The translations under genes were made by a program, and so were the position numbers. Under the pieces are notes generated by a model. It was not told the DNA's origin, ran no database searches, and was given only the letters and a program-made list of their open reading frames with translations. A stretch of 57,132 bases of DNA from Flammeovirgaceae bacterium UBA5008 (lineage in GTDB: Bacteria; Bacteroidota; Bacteroidia; Cytophagales; Cyclobacteriaceae). Within the stretch, counting starts at the first letter, position 1. Every line of letters starts with the position of its first letter. The stretch covers positions 1 through 57,132 of the forward strand of contig DGYK01000022.1 of NCBI GenBank assembly GCA_002398365.1, in the 5' to 3' direction. Of this stretch, positions 15,250 through 24,752 are shown in pieces.

Positions 15250-16974
15250 CTAAATCTTCTTCAACTCCTCTTTTACAAAGTCCATCAACTCCTTGATGTA
15301 CGATTTGCTAAAGTCGAATTTGATATTAGCAGCCTTATAGATTTCAGGAATCGACTTGGTATAACCCAATTGCAACGCATTCATGTATCCTTGCAGGCCA
15401 GCTTTTGGATCGCGCTTATAGTTTCTCCAAACCGCAATGGCACCGAGCTGCGCCATGCCGTACTCAATGTAATAAAACGGTACCTCATACAAGTGCAACT
15501 GCTTTTGCCATAGGTAATCTTTGCTCTCTTGCAATCCACTCCAGTCTGTTACTGTATCGGCAAAACGATCGAAGATGCGATTCCAGTTAGCCTTGCGCTC
15601 TTCTGAAGTATGATTCGGATTTTCATACAACCAATGCTGGTATTGATCGATAGTAGCTACCCAAGGCAGCGTTTCAACAATATCTTCCAACTGCTCGCGC
15701 TTGGCGCGCTTCAAATCTTCGTCATTCGGAAAAAAGATCTGCCACTGATCCATCGAGATCAACTCCATCGCCATCGAAGCCAACTCCGCTACCTCCATGG
15801 GTGGCGATTTGAAATCGTTCAGTTCCAAATCTTTCGTTAAGAAGTTATGCACCGCATGTCCTCCTTCGTGCATGATAGTGGTCATGTCGCGCATGGTGCT
15901 GGTGGCATTCATAAAAATAAACGGCACTCCAATTTCGGCCAGCGGGTAGTTGTAGCCACCGGGCGCTTTTCCCTTCCGGGATTCCAAATCCAAATGACCC
16001 ATCTCGCGCATGATCGACAGACACTGACCTAAATAAGGATCTAACTTCGAAAAACACGCAATGGATTTCTCAGTAAGATCTTTGCCATCGCTAAACGCCT
16101 TCAAAGCGGGGCGACCTTCGGCATCTACAGCCTTATCCCACGGACGCAATTCGCTTACACCCAATTGCTGTTTGCGCTCTTTCGTGAGTTCATTTAAAAT
16201 CGGCACTACCTCGGCCTGAATGGCTTCATGAAAAGCAAAACAATCCGCAGGCGTGTAATCAAAGCGACCATACGCCTTGAACATATAATCACGGAAGTTA
16301 GCGAAGTCGGCATTGAGCGCTACCTGATGACGCAATCCAATCAACTTGGTAAATAGTTCATCCAAGGTAGCTTTGTCTTGCAACCTGCGCGTAGCAATTT
16401 TATGATACACCGCCTCGCGCTTCGCCCGATCGGTTGATTGCAACAGCACACCTGCTTGCTGCAACGTCATCTCCTGACCATCCATTTCAATCATCATGGC
16501 ACCGGAGATGGATGCATACTTTTGCGTCTCAGTGGTAATCTCCGTCATCAACGGAATGTTGGCCTCGCGAAATAACTCTACTTCTTTCTTGAGGTTGCGA
16601 ATCATCATATCGTAACCCGCCTCGTGCTCCAGACTTTTGAGATAAGGAGACTCCAACACTTTTTTATTCAACAAGTCTGAATAAGGCGCAGCCTGCGGTT
16701 GAATGTTTTGCACAAAATCCTGATAGCTCTTGCTGTATGCTTCATTATCCGTAAAGCAAGTCATGCGAATGTAGCGCCAACCCATATCTTCACTCAACAC
16801 CGACTCCACCTCACTCCGATGCTTCAGCCACGTCTTCAAGCTGGCAGCACTGTCAATATTCTGATCCAACAGCTGATCCAAATAGGGCTTTAATTCCTCC
16901 CACGTAGTCACCACAAAATTCTCCGGCAAAAAATGACGCACAGGGCGCTTTGGCACATCCATCACATTATTCAT
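15250..16974 (-). CDS. M3-family oligoendopeptidase (PepF-like)
   Basis: A 574-residue cytosolic zinc metallopeptidase of family M3. The zinc motif is H369-E-G-G-H373 in TTIMHEGGHAVHNFL, and the third ligand is the Glu in PPMEVAELASMAMEL about 28 residues later. The N-terminal helical domain has the PepF/M3 pattern (VELFREANIPLMTEI, FANFRDYMFKAYGRFDYTPAD). No signal peptide is present. It cleaves short peptides and probably takes part in peptide recycling. It is alone on its strand. The ATG at 16974 is followed by the conserved opening RPVRHFLPENF. Confidence 0.92.
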   Translation of the reverse strand: MNNVMDVPKRPVRHFLPENFVVTTWEELKPYLDQLLDQNIDSAASLKTWLKHRSEVESVLSEDMGWRYIRMTCFTDNEAYSKSYQDFVQNIQPQAAPYSDLLNKKVLESPYLKSLEHEAGYDMMIRNLKKEVELFREANIPLMTEITTETQKYASISGAMMIEMDGQEMTLQQAGVLLQSTDRAKREAVYHKIATRRLQDKATLDELFTKLIGLRHQVALNADFANFRDYMFKAYGRFDYTPADCFAFHEAIQAEVVPILNELTKERKQQLGVSELRPWDKAVDAEGRPALKAFSDGKDLTEKSIACFSKLDPYLGQCLSIMREMGHLDLESRKGKAPGGYNYPLAEIGVPFIFMNATSTMRDMTTIMHEGGHAVHNFLTKDLELNDFKSPPMEVAELASMAMELISMDQWQIFFPNDEDLKRAKREQLEDIVETLPWVATIDQYQHWLYENPNHTSEERKANWNRIFDRFADTVTDWSGLQESKDYLWQKQLHLYEVPFYYIEYGMAQLGAIAVWRNYKRDPKAGLQGYMNALQLGYTKSIPEIYKAANIKFDFSKSYIKELMDFVKEELKKI

Positions 16975-17064
16975 ACTTGCTTCAATTTATATCCAAATAA
17001 ACTTTAAATTTATCAATTCATAAAACCACACGCGTGAAGAAATCAACACATAGTTTTTTCTTTG

Positions 17065-17150
17065 GCGGCCTGCGGGCTTTACGCTACAATCCATGCCCCG
17101 ATGCTACGCGCCCACAGGGGGCATGGGATTTTCGCTGCAATCCCTGGCCG
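17065..17150 (+). repeat. Dispersed GC-rich intergenic repeat, copy 2
   Basis: The 221-bp gap before the SMP-30 gene contains GGCGGCCTGCGGGCTTTACG, CTACAATCCATGCCCC and GGGGGCATGGGATTTTCGCT followed by GCAATCC. GGGGCATGG pairs with the reverse-oriented CCATGCCCC to form a stem. The GGGCTTT-CGCT-CAATC core is shared with the copies at 7310-7455 and 27493-27630. It is non-coding. Confidence 0.6.
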
Positions 17151-17195
17151 ATGCGTTCTATTGCACTCATCTTATTATTTAGCTAATCTCTACTT

Positions 17196-18191
17196 ATGAA
17201 GTTTATCTCCATTCTATCATTCGCGTTGCTACTAATTAGTTGCAATTTCAAAAAAGAAGTTTCCTTATCTGTCGCTATTGAAAAGACAGATGCAGGCTTG
17301 GACTCCGTTGTTTCCAGCACCTTGCAAATTCAAGTGCTGGGCACCGGCTACGAATGGAGCGAAGGACCGGTTTGGGTTGAATCCGAAAAGATGTTGCTGT
17401 TCTCGGATGTTCCAAAAAACACCATCTACAAATGGACTGCCGAAAAAGGAGCCGAAGTCTACCTCACTCCTTCCGGCTACACCGGTACCACACCACGTGA
17501 GGGCGAAGGAGGATCGAATGGCCTTACCCTCAACGATGAAGGCGACTTAGTGCTGTGTCAACATGGAGACCGAAGAATTGCTCTGATGAATACTTCCACT
17601 GCGCAACCCACACCGGAGTTTACCACCATTGCCGATCGCTTTGAAGGCAAGCGCTTCAACAGTCCGAACGATGCAGTATTTTACAATTACGATTATTATT
17701 TCACCGATCCACCGTATGGCTTGCCCAAAGGAATGGAAGACTCGTCCAAAGAAATTCCCTTTCAAGGTGTGTATCGCGCAACAGCAGATGGAAAAACCAT
17801 TTTGTTGATTGATTCACTCACACGCCCCAACGGTCTTGCGTTCATGCCCGGAGGAAAGAAATTAATCGTGGCGAATTCCGATCCGGACAAAGCGCGTTGG
17901 TATGAATACACCTTCAACGATTCGATGCAAATCGTGTCGGGTAAAATCTTGTACGATGCTACGGCCAATACAAAAACAGAAAAGGGTTTGCCGGACGGAT
18001 TGAAGATCGATAGCAAGGGAAACATTTTTGGAACCGGTCCGGGAGGAGTGTGGATTTTTAATGCAGACGGCAAATTGCTGGGCAAAATAAAGTTAGAAGA
18101 AGCTACTTCCAATTGCGCTTTGTCTACCGATGAAAAGGCGTTATTCGTTACGAATGACATGCACGTGTTAAAAATTCAGTTGCGGCCGTAA
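17196..18191 (+). CDS. SMP-30/gluconolactonase-like lipoprotein
   Basis: A 331-residue protein with a lipoprotein signal (LLIS-Cys16) and a six-bladed SMP-30/gluconolaconase/LRE propeller. Visible elements are GYEWSEGPVWVESEKMLLFSD, NGLTLNDEGDLVLCQHGDRRI, FNSPNDAVFYNYDYYFTDPPYG, RPNGLAFMPGGKKLIVANSD and GLPDGLKIDSKGNIFGTGPGG. The Glu of SEGP and the Asn/Asp of the SPND and LPDGL words match the metal-ligand positions of the family, so calcium-dependent lactone hydrolysis is plausible. It is the first gene of a four-gene run; its TAA shares a base with the next ATG. Confidence 0.88.
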   Translation: MKFISILSFALLLISCNFKKEVSLSVAIEKTDAGLDSVVSSTLQIQVLGTGYEWSEGPVWVESEKMLLFSDVPKNTIYKWTAEKGAEVYLTPSGYTGTTPREGEGGSNGLTLNDEGDLVLCQHGDRRIALMNTSTAQPTPEFTTIADRFEGKRFNSPNDAVFYNYDYYFTDPPYGLPKGMEDSSKEIPFQGVYRATADGKTILLIDSLTRPNGLAFMPGGKKLIVANSDPDKARWYEYTFNDSMQIVSGKILYDATANTKTEKGLPDGLKIDSKGNIFGTGPGGVWIFNADGKLLGKIKLEEATSNCALSTDEKALFVTNDMHVLKIQLRP

Positions 18192-18436
18192 TGGATATCT
18201 TACTTACCACGCTTGGTTGGATTGGCTCACTGCTCGTGATTGGTGCGTACGGGCTTAACAGCTATCAAAAAATAGCTTCCAGTTCGCTGGCCTTTCAGTT
18301 AATGAACTTGATTGGCGGAATATTACTCATCGCCAATAGTATTTACAAAGAAGCATATCCATTTACCTTCATTAACACCGTGTGGGTAATCATCGCCATT
18401 GCTTCACTTCTGCGAAACAAAAAGACCAATTCATGA
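18191..18436 (+). CDS. Small CBU_0592-type membrane protein
   Basis: An 81-residue protein with three hydrophobic helices (about 6-22, 34-49, 55-74) and the pattern LGWIGSLLVIGAYGLNSY, which I match to the CBU_0592 family of small membrane proteins of unknown function. It starts in the stop codon of the SMP-30 gene (TAATG) and its stop overlaps the next start (ATGA), so it is translationally coupled at both ends. Confidence 0.8.
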   Translation: MDILLTTLGWIGSLLVIGAYGLNSYQKIASSSLAFQLMNLIGGILLIANSIYKEAYPFTFINTVWVIIAIASLLRNKKTNS

Positions 18437-19536
18437 GAATGTTGTATTGGCCGATGCTGATTATTTTTTTTGTATTGGGTTGTACTCAGAAACAACCCAG
18501 TGATCAATTCAAAGAACTCGATGAACTTATTTCGCAAGAATTTAAAAACAATGAACCCGGTGGATCTGTCATTATTGTCAAAGATGAACAGATTGTTTTT
18601 TCTAAATCCGTTGGTGTAGCCGATATCCGAACAGGAGAACCGATTACTTCGAAAACACTTTTCAATACCGGCTCCATTTCAAAAACTTTTGTTTCCAATA
18701 CCATTTTGCTATTGGCCGATGAAAGAAAATTGTCGCTAAACGATCCGCTTTACAAATATTTCCCTTCCTTCAAAAACAAATCCATCGCTCAAAAAGTAAA
18801 AATTCATCATCTCCTCACGCACACATCGGGTTTGCCGGACAACCGAAGAGAATTTTTAGACAGTGTAGCGTTACTCACGGCCAACGACCGACAAAATTTT
18901 GCACCGCTCATGCTGTGCGATTCGCTGTTGTTTGAACCCGGATCTCACTTCGAATATTCCAATCCGGCCTTCAATGGCTTAGCACTGATTATTGAACATG
19001 TGACCGGTAAGAAATGGCAGGAAGTTGTAGTAGAAAAAATATTCAAACCTGCCTCCATGCCCACCAGTAAAATCACCGATGGTCCGTACCCACAAGCAGG
19101 AGTGGCACACGCTTATCTGCAAATAAATGGAAACTACATTGAAAAAGACTATGGCGAAGAACCTACGTTTGCCGCTGCCGGCAATGGTGGCGTTTGGAGT
19201 TCAACCGAAGAACTTGCTAATTACGAGCTAGCGATTCGCAAATCCGTATTTCTGAATCGGGAGGCTTTGAAAAGATCGCGAACCATCAGTCGTTTTGCAA
19301 ATTGGAAGAGTGAGATTCCGGCTTTTATCGGCTATAGCTGGTTCATTGAAAAATATGATTCTATTCAAATAGTAGCACACACCGGCACACAGGGTGGCTT
19401 CTATGCCGATTATGTAAGCATACCGAAAAAGAAGTTACTCTATGTCATTCTTTGTAATCGCCCTTTCCCGCGCGAAGCATTTCGTGAGAAAGTGCTAGGC
19501 TATTTAAAATCTGAGAACTGGTTATCTTCTCTTTAA
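18433..19536 (+). CDS. Serine hydrolase lipoprotein (beta-lactamase/PBP-like)
   Basis: A 367-residue class C beta-lactamase-fold lipoprotein. The start is ATG 18433, overlapping the previous stop as ATGA; an upstream in-frame start at 18382 lies inside the preceding gene. The lipobox is VLG-Cys17. The catalytic motif is S81-I-S-K84 in FNTGSISKTF, the Tyr motif is YSNPAFNG, and the third motif appears as HTGTQGG near residue 316. Members are DD-peptidases, esterases or peptidases; the substrate is unknown. It is followed after 16 bp by another serine hydrolase. Confidence 0.88.
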   Translation: MRMLYWPMLIIFFVLGCTQKQPSDQFKELDELISQEFKNNEPGGSVIIVKDEQIVFSKSVGVADIRTGEPITSKTLFNTGSISKTFVSNTILLLADERKLSLNDPLYKYFPSFKNKSIAQKVKIHHLLTHTSGLPDNRREFLDSVALLTANDRQNFAPLMLCDSLLFEPGSHFEYSNPAFNGLALIIEHVTGKKWQEVVVEKIFKPASMPTSKITDGPYPQAGVAHAYLQINGNYIEKDYGEEPTFAAAGNGGVWSSTEELANYELAIRKSVFLNREALKRSRTISRFANWKSEIPAFIGYSWFIEKYDSIQIVAHTGTQGGFYADYVSIPKKKLLYVILCNRPFPREAFREKVLGYLKSENWLSSL

Positions 19537-19552
19537 TTCACAAACTCGAAAT

Positions 19553-21049
19553 ATGAAAAAGTTAGTAATCGTACTCGTCACTTTGCTGATCAGCCAATTT
19601 GTTTTGGCACAATCGGGCACACCGCAAGTAAAAGAATTTGAAGCCTATGTAGAAAAAGCACGTCTCGCCTGGCAGGTGCCCGGCATGGCTGTAGCGGTAG
19701 TGAAAGACGGAAAAGTAATTTCCATGAAAGGCTACGGCCAGCGCGCGCTGGGTGCCGATGATAAAGTGGACACCCAAACATTGTTCGCGTGTGCCTCCAC
19801 TACCAAAGCGATGACAGCCGTGTGTATGGGCATTTTAGTGGACGAAGGAAAAGTGAAATGGGATGATGCCGTTGTCCAATACTTGCCGGAATTTCAACTC
19901 TACGATCCGTATGTCACACGCGAATTAAAAATCCGTGATTTGTTTACTCACAACAGCGGTGTTGGCAATACGGATTTCTTCTGGGGAGCCATGACCATTC
20001 CGGCCAACGACATCTTGCGCAAAATGAAGGAAGTGGAGCCCAGCTATTCATTACGCTCCAGCTTCATTTATCAAAACATTTTTTATTTGGCTGCGGGAAA
20101 AGTGATTGAAAAAATATCCGGACAAAAATGGGAGGATTTTATTCAGGCGCGAGTATTTGCACCACTCAAGATGACACGCACCTACCCTGTTTTAAAAGCC
20201 ATGCCTAAAAACAATGTGGCTAAACCTCACTACATGGTGAACGGGACCATCAAAGTGATTACACCTACTAATGCCGATGAAATCGGACCTGCCGGAAGTG
20301 TAAATGCTTCGATTGTGGACATCAGCAAATGGATGAGTTGTATGCTTGACAGTAGCAAATACGAAGGCGGACGATTATTAAAAGCTGCTACTTGGAAAGA
20401 ATTATTCAAGCCGCAGGTAATTGTGCCGGATGATCAGTTTTATCCCACCATGGTACTCACCAAACCTAATTGGATTACCTATGGGCTTGGCTGGTTTCAA
20501 CATGATTACAAAGGAAAGAAAATCAATTTTCATACGGGTAGCTTAGCCGGGCAAATCGCCATCCACGCGCAATTGCCGGAAGCTAAGTTGGGAATCTATG
20601 TTTTCGGAAATTATGATCATGCCGAAGTTCGCCATGCCTTAGTTTACAAAGCGTTCGATCTGTTTGCATTGGGTGGCAATCGGGATTGGAGCGCAGAGTT
20701 TTTAACATTGTATAAAAACATTCAGGCCGGAAATGATAAGGCCGAAAAAGAATTTGAAGCCAAGCGTGTGCTCCATACTTCGCCCAGCAAATCATTGGAT
20801 GAATATGCAGGTATTTACAAAGACAACCTGTATGGCGAAATGGAAATTAAAGTGGTAAATGGAAAATTAGAAGTTGTAGCTAATCAACTATTGAGAGCCA
20901 CTTTATCCCATTGGAATTATGACACCTTCCGCGGTCCTTATGACAAAGATTGGTACGGCACGGCAATGGCTGTCTTTCAACTCAATGCAACCGGACAAGT
21001 GGAAAAAGTGAATTTTGAAGGGATGGAGTTTAGGAAAGAAAAGAGATAA
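19553..21049 (+). CDS. Serine hydrolase with C-terminal DUF3471-like domain
   Basis: A 498-residue secreted protein with a signal peptide (MKKLVIVLVTLLISQFVLAQ). The class C beta-lactamase domain (about 25-375) has S82-T-T-K85, a YQN Tyr motif and an HTGSLAG third motif. The C-terminal ~110 residues (LDEYAGIYKDNLYGEMEIKVVNGKLEVV) form a DUF3471-type beta domain often attached to such hydrolases. It ends the four-gene operon, with a terminator 11 bp beyond. It is related only at superfamily level to the hydrolase just upstream. Confidence 0.9.
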   Translation: MKKLVIVLVTLLISQFVLAQSGTPQVKEFEAYVEKARLAWQVPGMAVAVVKDGKVISMKGYGQRALGADDKVDTQTLFACASTTKAMTAVCMGILVDEGKVKWDDAVVQYLPEFQLYDPYVTRELKIRDLFTHNSGVGNTDFFWGAMTIPANDILRKMKEVEPSYSLRSSFIYQNIFYLAAGKVIEKISGQKWEDFIQARVFAPLKMTRTYPVLKAMPKNNVAKPHYMVNGTIKVITPTNADEIGPAGSVNASIVDISKWMSCMLDSSKYEGGRLLKAATWKELFKPQVIVPDDQFYPTMVLTKPNWITYGLGWFQHDYKGKKINFHTGSLAGQIAIHAQLPEAKLGIYVFGNYDHAEVRHALVYKAFDLFALGGNRDWSAEFLTLYKNIQAGNDKAEKEFEAKRVLHTSPSKSLDEYAGIYKDNLYGEMEIKVVNGKLEVVANQLLRATLSHWNYDTFRGPYDKDWYGTAMAVFQLNATGQVEKVNFEGMEFRKEKR

Positions 21050-21059
21050 ATAATTAAAG

Positions 21060-21090
21060 GAGTCAGATAAATCGTCTGGCTCTTTTTTTT
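21060..21090 (+). terminator. Rho-independent terminator of the serine hydrolase operon
   Basis: The stem GAGTCAGA / TCTGGCTC (one G-T pair, 7-nt loop) is followed by eight T residues and ends 2 bp before the stop of the convergent flavoprotein gene. Confidence 0.85.
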
Positions 21091-21091
21091 A

Positions 21092-22207
21092 TTACCCAAT
21101 CTCTATCACCACATCATCTGTCAACGGGTGGCCCACACATGTAAGCACGTACCCTTCGGCACGCTCGCTTTTCGATAGGCCTTCTTCTTCATCCAATTTT
21201 ACCTGACCGGAAAGTGCCTTTCCGCGGCAAGCGGTACACAATCCGCTTTGACAAGAATACGGCAAGTCGATGCCTTTGTCCAGAGCTGTTTCTAAAATCG
21301 TACGATTGTGCTCCACCATGATTTTATACTCGTTTCCATCGTAGCGGATCGTCACTTCGCGCGCTTTCTTCTCTGAACTTCCGGTCACTTCCTCTTTCTT
21401 CGCTTTATCCAACACACCGGATACAAAGCTCTCTTTGAAAATCTTATCAGTAGGAATAGAATGCTCAGCCAGCAACGCCTCCACATTCTTCATCATGCCT
21501 TCCGGTCCGCACATTAAATAAGTTGACTTGTCCAATCCCCAATTCGGAATACGCTCAAACAACTTGGTCAACATTTCTTTGTTCAACAAACCGGAGTAAC
21601 CCTGCCAATTCATCGGTGCGTTGTCCAATACATGAATGACGTGCAGACGACCTTCGTAGGCTGTTTGAAGTTGATCAAAATGATTTTTGAAAATGATACT
21701 GTCAATATCGCGGTTGCAATAAATCAACGAACAGATACTGTCAGGCTCTTGATTTAACAATGACTTGATGATTGACATCATGGGCGTAATACCCGAGCCT
21801 CCGGCAAATAAAATCAGGTGACGTTTATTTTCTTTTTTGAATTCGGTGGTGAATTGTCCCATCGGCTCCATCACCCGCATTTTGGCACCCGCTTTCAGAT
21901 TATCCGGAAGCCAGTTGGACATCAGCCCTTTATCCACACGCTTAACACTTACCACTAAATCTTTATCTACAAAAGGGGAGCTGCACAATGAATAAGCTCT
22001 GCGAACCTCCTTACCCTGCACCGTGGCGATAAGTGTTAAAAACTGACCCGATTTATAGTTGATATTGCCTGAAGCAGGCTGCTCAAAAGCAATGGAAATG
22101 GCATCTTTTGTTTCAGTTATGATTTCCTTTACCGTAAGGTCGTAATAATGAGGACCTGCCGGGGCTTCCTCCTTCTTCGCACTTTTCTTGAATAAACCGA
22201 ATGCCAT
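21092..22207 (-). CDS. Ferredoxin-NADP reductase-type flavoprotein with C-terminal 2Fe-2S domain
   Basis: A 371-residue soluble electron-transfer protein with a FAD/NAD(P)-binding FNR module (RRAYSLCSSP for FAD, LILFAGGSGITPMMSIIKSLL for the nucleotide, CGPEGMM). A plant-type ferredoxin domain follows, with the cluster ligands in PYSCQSGLCTACRG and the fourth Cys in YVLTCVG. The layout matches PaaE/PaaK and related oxygenase reductases. No phenylacetate genes are nearby. It could supply electrons to an oxygenase, such as the AlkB 20 kb away, or to a desaturase; this is speculative. About 100 bp separate it from the next gene upstream. Confidence 0.88.
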   Translation of the reverse strand: MAFGLFKKSAKKEEAPAGPHYYDLTVKEIITETKDAISIAFEQPASGNINYKSGQFLTLIATVQGKEVRRAYSLCSSPFVDKDLVVSVKRVDKGLMSNWLPDNLKAGAKMRVMEPMGQFTTEFKKENKRHLILFAGGSGITPMMSIIKSLLNQEPDSICSLIYCNRDIDSIIFKNHFDQLQTAYEGRLHVIHVLDNAPMNWQGYSGLLNKEMLTKLFERIPNWGLDKSTYLMCGPEGMMKNVEALLAEHSIPTDKIFKESFVSGVLDKAKKEEVTGSSEKKAREVTIRYDGNEYKIMVEHNRTILETALDKGIDLPYSCQSGLCTACRGKALSGQVKLDEEEGLSKSERAEGYVLTCVGHPLTDDVVIEIG

Positions 22208-22308
22208 ACTTTTTTGGTATTAAAAACCCAAATTTACGGATAAGGTTTGATCTCTAACACTTAATTTTTACAGCTCTTGAGTCGATAAAAGCTGAAAACT
22301 AAACGAAA

Positions 22309-24597
22309 TCACAGATTCAACCAGTAGGTAAACTTGATAACCAACGCCTGATCGCTCGACTTGGAAGTGACTGGTAATTTGCTGTCCACATAACTATATA
22401 CTATAAACAAATCCGAAGCAGGACGGAAGCGCCATTGCAATCGGGTATTCAAATTCAAACTTTCGTACCGCGAATTGGCTTGCAAAACAGTGGTCAAAAA
22501 TAACTTCGTGCTGAGTGTAAAATCCAATCGGGGCCGGATCAGTAAAAATTCAGCATCACCAAAATTCTCGCCCATCTGCAAGCTGTTGTAATCGGCTGTT
22601 ACGGATAAACTTCCGTATGGCTGATAGCGATAACTGAGTGTGCCGCTGTAACTCTGCCGTTTGCCGGAATAAAATTGCCCACCGGAAGCTTGTAAATTAT
22701 AGGTAAAAACTTTTCGTGTATTGGAATTGTATTCAATCTGAAACTCGTTCCAATGAAAAGGGTCGCCCATGAGCAATTTGGTTTCCACTTTGGGGGAAAG
22801 AGGTGAAAAATTCTCCGTCAACCGTTGATAGATATTAGAAAGTGAAAGGGATATGTTGGATGTATTTAAAAAATTGATCGCAAAATCCACCGATAAGTTT
22901 AAATCTGTTCGTATAGAGTCGGGGATAAAAGTATAATTGCTTTCGATACCCGAGGTCATAGTAGCAATTTTTTTGCTCTTCGGGTAGGCCGTTCCCTCCA
23001 CTCGACCAAATCCACTCCAATAGCCGGGGTACACATCCATCTTTGGCAGATAGCCAGTTTCGGCCACAAAGTTTTTGCCCACTGTATTGTTACCAAAAAA
23101 TACACCGAGGTGCCGATCGCGATAGCCAAGAAAAGCACCGGCCGAATAGTTTTTACTGGAATGAAAATCATCGATCGACTGATGATAGTAAAAATCACCA
23201 AACCATTTATTGCTTTTTGTCACGAGATTAAAATCTGTACCAATCACCCGGTTATACAAATTCAGCACGGTATCATTCCCAACTTTTCTGATCAAATCCT
23301 TCTGATAAAATCTTCCGGATTGAAAACTACCCAAACCCAGCGATTGCTTATTGACAATAAAAAAATCAATATTCGAACGTGAAAAAATTTGGCGTTGCAC
23401 GATGGCCATCGAATACATTTGATCCGGCAATCCCAGTGAAGCCTTCTCTTCGGTGCGCATATTCAGTAATCCTACCCGCCAGTTTTTTCCGATCTTTCCG
23501 CTAATGCGTGCTCCATATAAAATAGGAACTTGCTTCGCACTTCCGGTAGAATCTGTCACCAATCCAATCCTCCGGCTAAAGAATGGCCGTGTATCCGGAT
23601 AACCGGGTGTAGCGAAAAGGTCGCTGTTCTCTAAAAAGAATTGCCTGCGTTCCGGAAATTGAAATTCAAATCGAGTGAGGTTGATTACTTGTTGATCTAC
23701 CTCCACATTTGAAAAATCAGGATTGATCGTCAGATCTAAATTCAATGAAGGACTCAGCGCTACCTTCGCATCGCCCCCTATCGTCATGCTCGTACTCACC
23801 GGTTTGTTTTCCTGGATATTTTGCGAAGCCACCGAAGCCACATACGGAATTACAGAAATATTTGCTCCGGCATGAGGAGCCGAGGTTTCCCAATGCAATT
23901 TGCCGGAATAGGCAAATGAAGCCGGAATAAATTGAATAGGCGTGGCAATCCAGCTCGACACCTGATTGCGCTTCACATCATTGCGCAAAAAAGTTACGTT
24001 CCACTCTTTTGAAGTGTGACTGTAACGAAAAGACTTGAGTGGAATGGCCAGCTCGGCTATCCACCGATCGTGGTACCGTGTGGCATGCGAATACCACTTG
24101 TTATCCCAACTGTTATTGAATGATCCATCCCCATCCTGACCTCCGGCCGAAATAATTCCTTCCGATTGCACACCAAACGGTGTGATGGTGAAATAAAACC
24201 CATTGGTATAATCGTTAAACGGGTCGAAATAAATTCCGATGTTATCATTCCGATCCCAGTCAATATCCCGCCTCAGCGATTGCACAATGTCCGGCTTACT
24301 ATCATCATAACATACAAACGACACATACAAAAAATGCTCGTCAAATGTCATGCGCGCCTCGGATTGATAAGTGGGTGGCAGTGAATCAACCGGATAATTC
24401 AAAAAGAAATTAGTGGCTACCGCTGCATTCGTCCAATCCGGTTCTTCCAGCTTTCCATCTAATTGAATCGACCCGCTGGCTTTCACTATTCCCAATCCGG
24501 TGCCGGGCTTATTCTTAACAACTTGAGCCGTAGAAATAACCGGCAGCATCCCCCAAAAAAGGAAGAAAGAAAGGGTATACGAGGGAATTCGAATCAT
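22309..24597 (-). CDS. DUF5916 outer-membrane protein with N-terminal CBM9-like domain (second copy)
   Basis: A 762-residue paralogue of the protein at 11748-13970. The start is put at ATG 24597 rather than the TTG two codons upstream. A signal peptide is followed by a CBM9-like region (IQLDGKLEEPDWTNAAVATNF, DEHFLYVSFVCYD) and the shared core NLDLTINPDFSNVEVDQQVINLTRFEF, PERRQFFLENSDLF and PFFSRRIG. The C-terminus, FTYWLNL, is a barrel-end strand. The two copies differ throughout, so this is not a recent duplication. An AraC-type regulator is divergently placed upstream. Confidence 0.88.
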   Translation of the reverse strand: MIRIPSYTLSFFLFWGMLPVISTAQVVKNKPGTGLGIVKASGSIQLDGKLEEPDWTNAAVATNFFLNYPVDSLPPTYQSEARMTFDEHFLYVSFVCYDDSKPDIVQSLRRDIDWDRNDNIGIYFDPFNDYTNGFYFTITPFGVQSEGIISAGGQDGDGSFNNSWDNKWYSHATRYHDRWIAELAIPLKSFRYSHTSKEWNVTFLRNDVKRNQVSSWIATPIQFIPASFAYSGKLHWETSAPHAGANISVIPYVASVASQNIQENKPVSTSMTIGGDAKVALSPSLNLDLTINPDFSNVEVDQQVINLTRFEFQFPERRQFFLENSDLFATPGYPDTRPFFSRRIGLVTDSTGSAKQVPILYGARISGKIGKNWRVGLLNMRTEEKASLGLPDQMYSMAIVQRQIFSRSNIDFFIVNKQSLGLGSFQSGRFYQKDLIRKVGNDTVLNLYNRVIGTDFNLVTKSNKWFGDFYYHQSIDDFHSSKNYSAGAFLGYRDRHLGVFFGNNTVGKNFVAETGYLPKMDVYPGYWSGFGRVEGTAYPKSKKIATMTSGIESNYTFIPDSIRTDLNLSVDFAINFLNTSNISLSLSNIYQRLTENFSPLSPKVETKLLMGDPFHWNEFQIEYNSNTRKVFTYNLQASGGQFYSGKRQSYSGTLSYRYQPYGSLSVTADYNSLQMGENFGDAEFLLIRPRLDFTLSTKLFLTTVLQANSRYESLNLNTRLQWRFRPASDLFIVYSYVDSKLPVTSKSSDQALVIKFTYWLNL

Positions 24598-24752
24598 AAA
24601 CAATCTACAAAAATAGTCATAGCTATGCTTCTGCTAAAACCACTGGTGTAAACGCCCGAAAAACCTGAAGGTTAGCTGTACTTTGTTAATTGCTTGTTAA
24701 GCCAGCGAAGTGCTCCAATTTCAGATTCCAGCGTATATTGCTTTGTCTATTT

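Noticed and set aside
24690..24752. TTG start extending the AraC regulator by 21 residues
   Set aside because: The extra part has no conserved residues and ATG 24753 opens directly into the sensor domain.
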